A stretch of DNA of 9,860 nt from UMGS1601 sp964617585 (GTDB taxonomy: Bacteria; Bacillota; Clostridia; Oscillospirales; Ruminococcaceae), in the NCBI GenBank assembly GCA_964617585.1, contig CAZTXS010000039.1, forward strand, positions 1 to 9,860, in the 5' to 3' direction. Under the pieces are notes generated by a model. The model had not been told where the DNA came from and did no database searches. It saw only the letters and a list, made by a program, of their open reading frames with translations. The position numbers and the translations under genes were made by a program. Shown here piece by piece: positions 5,988 to 9,860 of the stretch (position 1 is its first letter; the number at the start of each line of letters is the position of its first letter).

Positions 5988-6079
5988 GTTGTAAATGAGA
6001 AAATGGCTGGCAGGCTAAGTTACGGACACGAAGTCCTGCGAGCCGTGAGCTACGCCATTTATACTCCTCATTTTACAAC
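5988..6079. repeat. 92-nt long-range stem-loop
   Basis: The outer arms GTTGTAAATGAG (5988-5999) and CTCATTTTACAAC (6067-6079) pair with one bulge. The inner arms AAATGGC (6001-6007) and GCCATTT (6054-6060) pair perfectly. Within them GCAGG (6010-6014) can pair with CCTGC (6035-6039). Nested pairing over this distance is the best single sign of RNA structure in the segment. Confidence 0.55.
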
Positions 6080-6111
6080 GCAAGGGCGAAAAAAGTACTT
6101 TGCAATTGGAT

Positions 6112-6126
6112 AATGCACGGTGCATT
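6112..6126. repeat. 15-bp palindrome
   Basis: AATGCACGGTGCATT is a perfect palindrome around a central G. As DNA it could be an operator; as RNA the loop is too small for the full stem. Confidence 0.5.
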
Positions 6127-6166
6127 TCTCTCTTGGATTGCCCATTTGCATTGTAACAACGAGCAG

Positions 6167-6197
6167 ACCGTTTGTACTCTTATCGTCGTAAAACGGT
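6167..6197. repeat. 10-bp hairpin with one bulge
   Basis: ACCGTTTGTAC (6167-6177) pairs with GTAAAACGGT (6188-6197), one G bulged, with a 10-nt loop. It is part of the hairpin chain. Confidence 0.5.
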
Positions 6198-6205
6198 AAA
6201 TCTCG

Positions 6206-6220
6206 TTAGGGATACCCTAA
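6206..6220. repeat. 6-bp hairpin TTAGGG-ATA-CCCTAA
   Basis: Perfect arms with a 3-nt loop. Short, and listed mainly because it sits in the chain between two stronger hairpins. Confidence 0.4.
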
Positions 6221-6255
6221 GACCTGTCGGCTCAATTGGCGCTTCTACTTTGCAG

Positions 6256-6274
6256 AGGTGTCCATCGGACACCT
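6256..6274. repeat. 8-bp hairpin with 3-nt loop
   Basis: AGGTGTCC and GGACACCT pair perfectly around ATC. The outer GC on each side (6252-6253 and 6275-6276) can extend the stem past a 2-nt bulge. Confidence 0.55.
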
Positions 6275-6323
6275 GCGCCGCTAAGTCACGCATAATTATG
6301 AGCAGACAATTTATAGCAGGGGT

Positions 6324-6361
6324 AAATATTTTTGACGATAGTCATATCATCAAAAATATTT
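6324..6361. repeat. 16-bp AT-rich hairpin
   Basis: AAATATTTTTGACGAT (6324-6339) and ATCATCAAAAATATTT (6346-6361) pair with one mismatch around a 6-nt loop. It directly precedes the terminator hairpin. Confidence 0.6.
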
Positions 6362-6369
6362 GCGGAACG

Positions 6370-6424
6370 ATATCAAAATAAAGCCGACCGAGTGTGAAAA
6401 CTCGATCGGACTTTATTTTGATAT
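6370..6424. terminator. Very long hairpin, terminator of the surface-protein gene
   Basis: Arms of 24-25 nt (6370-6393 and 6400-6424) pair with one bulge and one G-U around a 6-nt loop. The core is CCGACCGAGT with ACTCGATCGG, and the outer part is ATATCAAAATAAAG. It begins about 20 nt past the stop codon of the minus-strand surface gene. It can act in both directions, so it may also end any plus-strand transcript from the hairpin-rich segment. Confidence 0.8.
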
Positions 6425-6444
6425 AGAATTATTGAATTACTGAA

Positions 6445-6561
6445 TTATTTTGCGATTTCTTTTCTTCTGATAGTACTTACGGCAATTAAACCGACTCCGG
6501 ATATAAGCATTAGAATAAACCAAAGCATTATATTGCTAATATCGCCGGTCTTCGGGTTATT
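6445..6561 (-). other. Cell-wall sorting signal of the surface protein
   Basis: The tripartite tail consists of NPKTG (codons at 6544-6558), a hydrophobic stretch of about 19 residues, and a positively charged end (RRKEIAK). NPKTG instead of LPXTG is a variant seen in many Clostridia surface proteins and suggests a sortase with matching preference; which class is not clear. Confidence 0.88.
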
Positions 6562-9500
6562 TACAACGGTTTCACTATCTCCGGTATTCGAGCTATTTTC
6601 AACGGTGTCACTATCCTCGGTATTTGAGCTATTTACAACGGTGTCACTATCCTCGGTATTCGAGCTATTTACAAGGGCTTCAATATTTTTGGCTTCGGCA
6701 AGAAGCTCCTCATAGGATTTTCCTCCGGCAGCGAGGAGCGCTTTGTTAATTGCATCCTTTTCAGACTGCGTGAGGCTGTCCCAAACATCTTCACCGGAAA
6801 GAATCTGCTTGTAATTGTCCTTGTTAGCACTCTTATAGATATTTTTCTTGTCGTTGCTAACATACTTGTCGATAAAATCATCGGCAGATGCGTTTACCGC
6901 TTTTTTCGCCTCAGCAAGCAGCTCCTCGTAGGTTTTCTCGGAGCCGGCCTCTTTGAGCTTTCTGTTAACCTCATCCTTCTGGTCTTGAGATAATTTGTTG
7001 AAATCACTTTCGCCGTTCAGGATGTTATCGTAGGTATCCTTGCTGACCGCAATAATAACACTTCCTGCATCATCCGTCATATGCTCTTTAATAAATGCAT
7101 TTGTTACCGTATCAAGATAATCCTGTGCCTGTTGGAGCAGTTCTTCGTAAGTCTTTCCTCCTGCTTCGGCTGTCAGCCTTTGATTAACGGCGTCTTTCTC
7201 AGCCTGATTCATGTTATTCCATGTTTCAAGGCCGGAAATAATCTGCGCATAGTTTTTGTCGGTGGATTGCTTGTAAATGTTGCCATTGGAATCGCTTACA
7301 TACTTACCGATGAAGTCTTCGGCAGAAGAGTCCACAGCGTCTTTAGCTTCGTTGAGAAGTTTCTCATAAGGTTTGCTTCCGGCAGCAACAAGGGCTTCAT
7401 CAATCGCATCCTTTTCAGCCTGAGAAAGTTCATCCCAAGTTTCTTTGCCGGAAAACAGCTGCTCGTAATTATTTACAGTAGATTCCTTGTAAATATTTCC
7501 TTGCTCGTCAGAAACATATTGCTCAATAAAGGAAGTCTTGGAATCTTCAATCGCAGCAACAACAGCGTCCAAATAATCCTGATATGTCTGATACTCGACA
7601 TCTGTTTTTTCTTCGTTAAGAGCCGCAATAGTCTGATTGACGATCTCCTTTTGTTTATCGGTAAGATTGTTCCAAGACTCTTGCCCTGAAAATATTCTGT
7701 CGATATTGGCGGAATTCACATCATCATAGACCGTGCCGTCTGAGTTATCGTTCAAATATGCATCGATAAAATCAGCCGATATTGCATAATCCATAACATC
7801 TTTCAGGGACTCACTGAGTGCCTCTAAAATATCGGTAAAATCATCAGCGCCGGCATTGGAAACAGCTGCATATGCTGTATCCGCAGCGTCTTTGGCAGCT
7901 GCCTTCTGAACAGCCTTTTCTTCGCTGTTAAGATATTCAAGCGCATCAATAGCTGCCAAGGTATCGGCAAGTTTGCGATTTATTTCATCAGTCGTTGTTG
8001 CTCTATCCTTATTAAGTTCCAGTGTAGCAATTCCGTTATCTTTAGCTGAGATAACTTCTTCCTGAGAGGTTGCATTGCTAATTGCATTTCTGGCAACACC
8101 GGCATATTCATCTGCAGCTTGACTGTATATTACTCTTTCATCATCAGAAAGGTCTGCCATTTGCGCTATTGCAGTTTTGGTATCAGAAAGTTCCTTATTG
8201 ACGGCATCTATTGCCTCTGCTTTGGCATTAATAATATCCAGATCTTCAATACCGTCTGTTTTGGCAGTGCTGACAGCGTCTGTCGAGGTCGCCTCATCGA
8301 TTGCCGCTTTTGCTTTTGCAGCCGCAGTATTTAACTCGGAAATTAACTTTTCTTTTTCAGAATCGGAAAGATTTTCAAGCCCGTTTACAACTGCTGTTTC
8401 GTCCGCCAGTTTTTTATTGACGGCGTCTATTGCCTCTGCTTTGGCATTAATAATATCCAGATCTTCAATACCGTTTGCTTTGGCAGTGCTGACAGCGTCC
8501 GTCGAGGTCGCCTCATCGATTGCCGCTTTTGCAGCTGTAGCTGCGTCGTCAAGCTCATTCTTCAAAGCGGTCTTCTCATCGTTGCTCAAATTTTCAAGCG
8601 CATCGATAGCAGCTTTATTTACAGCCGATTTTTTGTTAATCTCGTCAATAGCTTTGGCCTTTCCGTCAATAATATTCATTTTGTCAAAGCCGTTTGTTTC
8701 AGCAGTGTTGATTGAATCTATTGTAGTTGACGCATTAATAGTGTCTTTTGTATCAGCAGCCGCAGTATTTAACTCGGAAATTAACTTTTCTTTTTCAGAA
8801 TCGGAAAGATTTTCAAGCCCGTTTACAACTGCTGTTTCGTCCGCCAGTTTTTTATTGACGGCGTCTATTGCCTCTGCTTTGGCATTAATAATATCCAGAT
8901 CTTCAATACCGTTTGCTTTGGCAGTGCTGACAGCGTCCGTCGAGGTCGCCTCATCGATTGCCGCTTTTGCAGCTGTAGCTGCGTCGTCAAGCTCATTCTT
9001 CAAAGCGGTCTTCTCATCGTTGCTCAAATTTTCAAGCGCATCGATAGCAGCTTTATTTGCAGTGACCGCTTCGTCAATGGCATCAGCGGCTTCATTTTTC
9101 GCATTCTGCAAGCCGGCATTATCTTCAACTTTTTTTAACGCAGCAATGCCGGAAGATTTTGCACTTTCAATGCTATCTGCACTCGTAGCGCTTTCAATAG
9201 CTGATTTTGCAGAATCGGAAGCATTTTCAGCTTCCTTTATTAAGGCGTCCTTTTCAGCGTCGGTAAGACCGGTCATCTGATTAATCGTATTCTTTGTATC
9301 GGACAATGCCTTTTCGATTTCATCAACGGCGCTGCTTCTTATATCTGATATAGATTTAACGGTATATGAACCGTCGCTGTTTGCAACACATCCATATCCC
9401 GAAGCTATATATGAAGCAGCGGGCTTCGGATTAAAGGTGCCGCCTGTTATGCTGGCTGTGCCTGAAAGCGTAAGGGTACCGTCAATGCGTCCGCTGTTAA

Positions 9501-9860
9501 TAGAAACCGTGCTGCCGCTTGAACTGCTCACATTTCCGGTGATTTTTCCGGTTTCGGCAGAGCTGCTGTCTGTTATCGTCAGATTTCCGGCGGAATTAAC
9601 AGTCAAATTACCGGTAACCGCATGACCGTTTAAATCTAAAGTAAACGGTTTATCTGCCGTCATATCTCCGCTTACATCATCCAGCAAAACGATTTTTCCG
9701 CCTTCGCTGACCCAATAGCTGGCCAGTTCAAGAGATTTGAACGGACTGCTCTCAGAGCCGTTTCCGCTGGCGTCGCTTCCGGCGGCGCTTACATAAACGG
9801 TATCAATCGTTGCCGTTCTGGCAGAAGCATAAGCAAGGATGTTTCCGACGGCAACTGTAG
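6445..9860 (-). CDS. Large secreted repeat protein with NPKTGD cell-wall sorting signal (5' end outside window)
   Basis: The frame is open from the stop (6445-6447) to the right edge, about 1,138 codons, so the start lies beyond the window. The first visible residues, VGNILAYASARTATIDTVY, look like the end of a signal peptide (cleavage likely after AYASA). VYVSAAGSDASGNGS...SPFKSL then resembles the entry of DUF1565/beta-helix proteins. Strand-rich repeats follow (TLDLNGHAVTGN, LTITDSS, SINSGRIDGTL) to about 9350. Seven helical modules of about 73 residues resemble the DUF1542 repeats of Staphylococcus Ebh/SasC (7785-9345). Five copies of another 70-79-residue repeat come next, then three 12-residue linker repeats. 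The C-terminus has NPKTGD, a hydrophobic span (IMLWFILMLISGVGLIAVS) and RRKEIAK, a standard sortase substrate tail. It is probably anchored to peptidoglycan as a long stalk or adhesin; the ligand is unknown. No sortase gene is in the window. A TTG at 9687 could serve as an internal start, but it lacks reason given the upstream coding sequence. Confidence 0.92.
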   Translation of the reverse strand, partial: TVAVGNILAYASARTATIDTVYVSAAGSDASGNGSESSPFKSLELASYWVSEGGKIVLLDDVSGDMTADKPFTLDLNGHAVTGNLTVNSAGNLTITDSSSAETGKITGNVSSSSGSTVSINSGRIDGTLTLSGTASITGGTFNPKPAASYIASGYGCVANSDGSYTVKSISDIRSSAVDEIEKALSDTKNTINQMTGLTDAEKDALIKEAENASDSAKSAIESATSADSIESAKSSGIAALKKVEDNAGLQNAKNEAADAIDEAVTANKAAIDALENLSNDEKTALKNELDDAATAAKAAIDEATSTDAVSTAKANGIEDLDIINAKAEAIDAVNKKLADETAVVNGLENLSDSEKEKLISELNTAAADTKDTINASTTIDSINTAETNGFDKMNIIDGKAKAIDEINKKSAVNKAAIDALENLSNDEKTALKNELDDAATAAKAAIDEATSTDAVSTAKANGIEDLDIINAKAEAIDAVNKKLADETAVVNGLENLSDSEKEKLISELNTAAAKAKAAIDEATSTDAVSTAKTDGIEDLDIINAKAEAIDAVNKELSDTKTAIAQMADLSDDERVIYSQAADEYAGVARNAISNATSQEEVISAKDNGIATLELNKDRATTTDEINRKLADTLAAIDALEYLNSEEKAVQKAAAKDAADTAYAAVSNAGADDFTDILEALSESLKDVMDYAISADFIDAYLNDNSDGTVYDDVNSANIDRIFSGQESWNNLTDKQKEIVNQTIAALNEEKTDVEYQTYQDYLDAVVAAIEDSKTSFIEQYVSDEQGNIYKESTVNNYEQLFSGKETWDELSQAEKDAIDEALVAAGSKPYEKLLNEAKDAVDSSAEDFIGKYVSDSNGNIYKQSTDKNYAQIISGLETWNNMNQAEKDAVNQRLTAEAGGKTYEELLQQAQDYLDTVTNAFIKEHMTDDAGSVIIAVSKDTYDNILNGESDFNKLSQDQKDEVNRKLKEAGSEKTYEELLAEAKKAVNASADDFIDKYVSNDKKNIYKSANKDNYKQILSGEDVWDSLTQSEKDAINKALLAAGGKSYEELLAEAKNIEALVNSSNTEDSDTVVNSSNTEDSDTVENSSNTGDSETVVNNPKTGDISNIMLWFILMLISGVGLIAVSTIRRKEIAK
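6561..6668 (-). repeat. Three tandem 36-bp repeats next to the sorting signal
   Basis: Copies at 6561-6596, 6597-6632 and 6633-6668 encode 12-residue units (VNSSNTEDSDTV, VNSSNTEDSDTV, ENSSNTGDSETV). A fourth, diverged unit reads VNNPKTGD and carries the sorting motif. The copies are nearly identical at the DNA level, so their number may change by slippage. Confidence 0.85.
6675..7780 (-). repeat. Five copies of a 70-79-residue repeat in the surface protein
   Basis: Each unit follows the pattern DFI.KYVSD..GNIYK, then NY.QI.SG.E.W..L, then Q.EKDA.N..L.AAG.K, then YEELL.EAK. The invariant features are the SG.E.W turn (NGESDF in the fourth copy) and the YEELL-type helix. Copies are diverged in DNA and protein, unlike the DUF1542-like part. 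I do not recognise a named domain. The pattern is helical with a short loop. Confidence 0.8.
8318..8620 (-). repeat. 303-bp perfect direct repeat, C-terminal copy
   Basis: Identical base for base with 8756-9058 in my reading, offset by 438 bp (two 219-bp modules). A third, shorter copy at 8196-8313 matches with about four differences, offset by 219 bp. Confidence 0.92.
8756..9058 (-). repeat. 303-bp perfect direct repeat, N-terminal copy
   Basis: Partner of 8318-8620. The 135 bp between the copies (8621-8755) encode the diverged half modules, so the array alternates two module types. Confidence 0.92.

Larger units (their letters stand above)
5829..6179 (-). pseudogene. Possible degraded ORF, one in-frame stop
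   Basis: A minus-strand frame of about 115 codons broken by one TAG (6015-6017). The part after the stop reads NCSFCAGRTKCVRIIKPHES, then VNGSEWIAVYNFNKGLPV, ending PFKPLLNKKK before TAA (5829-5831). It has a CxxCx5C pattern and looks protein-like. No start with a ribosome-binding site is visible. The same DNA also has open frames on the plus strand and forms many hairpins. It may therefore be a decayed gene, or a structured or repeated DNA element in which open frames are incidental. I do not recognise the product. Confidence 0.25.
5842..6424. other. Hairpin-rich non-coding segment, candidate structured RNA or repeat cluster
   Basis: About 580 bp with no convincing gene but at least eight stem-loops in a row: 5842-5897, 5988-6079, 6112-6126, 6167-6197, 6206-6220, 6256-6274, 6324-6361 and 6370-6424. 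It is less AT-rich than the other spacers here. A chain of hairpins ending in a terminator-like stem suggests a large folded RNA, or several palindromic repeats piled together. No match to RNase P, tmRNA, SRP or 6S RNA landmarks was seen. The strand is unknown. Short tandem copies of CCATTCACT (5912-5930) lie between the first two hairpins. Confidence 0.35.
7785..9345 (-). repeat. Seven DUF1542-like helical modules
   Basis: Modules of about 73 residues (219 bp) have the pattern AKAEAIDAVNKKL, then LENLSDSEKEKL, then AKAAIDEATSTDAV, then AK.NGIEDLDII. Modules 2-5 are exactly 73 residues each; 1, 6 and 7 are more diverged. The pattern matches three-helix DUF1542 units of staphylococcal stalk proteins. 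Confidence 0.82.

Noticed and set aside
5937..6113. A 58-codon plus-strand frame starting MRFDYANTFGS
   Set aside because: It has an ATG but no Shine-Dalgarno sequence, and it overlaps the minus-strand broken frame and the 92-nt stem-loop. Both strands being open here is better explained by base composition or a conserved element.
6172..6381. A 69-codon plus-strand frame with TTG start in the hairpin-rich segment
   Set aside because: No ribosome-binding site, and it spans four hairpins and ends in the terminator stem. It is more likely incidental, although a nucleotide repeat carrying this frame may have been annotated as a protein elsewhere.
5842..6424. Group II intron or a standard housekeeping RNA
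   Set aside because: A GAGCCGTGAG stretch briefly recalls intron domain V, but its pairing partner is missing and no reverse transcriptase is present. No RNase P, tmRNA, SRP or 6S signature was found.
6561..6668. A CRISPR-like array of regular repeats
   Set aside because: The repeats are directly tandem with no spacers and lie in frame in a coding sequence.
7081..7689. A 202-codon plus-strand open frame inside the surface gene
   Set aside because: Shadow of the second repeat family. It is rich in Cys, Ile and Phe with no domain, no ribosome-binding site and no supporting context.
8177..9280. A 367-codon plus-strand open frame opposite the surface gene
   Set aside because: It is the antisense of the DUF1542-like repeats. 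Its Ala/Ser/Phe-rich repetitive sequence mirrors the helical modules, it has no ribosome-binding site, and the minus-strand frame has clear domains, a sorting signal and a terminator.

Overview
The window reads as chromosomal DNA from a low-GC Gram-positive anaerobe, most likely a gut Clostridia/Oscillospiraceae (Ruminococcus-like) bacterium. This is an inference. It rests on AT-rich intergenic DNA, strong GGAGG ribosome-binding sites, consensus sigma-A promoters (TTGACA, 17 bp, TATAAT), TTG starts placed behind good Shine-Dalgarno sequences, and a large surface protein ending in an NPKTGD cell-wall sorting signal. No rRNA, tRNA, transposase, integrase, phage gene or CRISPR array was seen.

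Layout, left to right. (1) Positions 51-2761: glycogen phosphorylase on the minus strand, with a clear promoter at its 5' side and a hairpin terminator after it. (2) Positions 2762-3243: AT-rich DNA without a conventional gene. It holds a 9-bp inverted repeat, a strong bidirectional terminator and a possible small minus-strand transcript with a 32-codon ORF. (3) Positions 3244-3765: a YfcE/MJ0936-type metallophosphodiesterase on the minus strand, probably starting at TTG. (4) Positions 3886-5134: a divergent plus-strand operon of three small genes of unknown function, the last two overlapping, ended by two tandem hairpins. (5) Positions 5211-6440: a mostly non-coding stretch around one 80-aa orphan gene that has its own perfect promoter and terminator. 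Two near-identical 37-bp inverted copies flank the orphan gene. Open frames without starts look like decayed gene tails, and the right part is a chain of hairpins about 580 bp long. (6) Positions 6445 to the right edge: most of a very large secreted repeat protein on the minus strand. In order it has the end of a signal peptide, a beta-helix-like region, seven DUF1542-like helical modules, five copies of a second 70-79-residue repeat, a 12-residue tandem linker and the sorting signal. Its 5' end lies outside the window.

The genes do not form one pathway. Glycogen phosphorylase and the phosphodiesterase are housekeeping genes. The three-gene cassette and the orphan are uncharacterised. The surface protein probably extends from the cell wall as an elongated adhesin or stalk. 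The points most worth attention are the 303-bp perfect internal duplication in the surface gene, the second repeat family in its C-terminal half, the hairpin-rich 5842-6424 segment, the inverted repeat copies with gene-tail remnants, and the three-gene cassette. I could not identify a complete new system with confidence.
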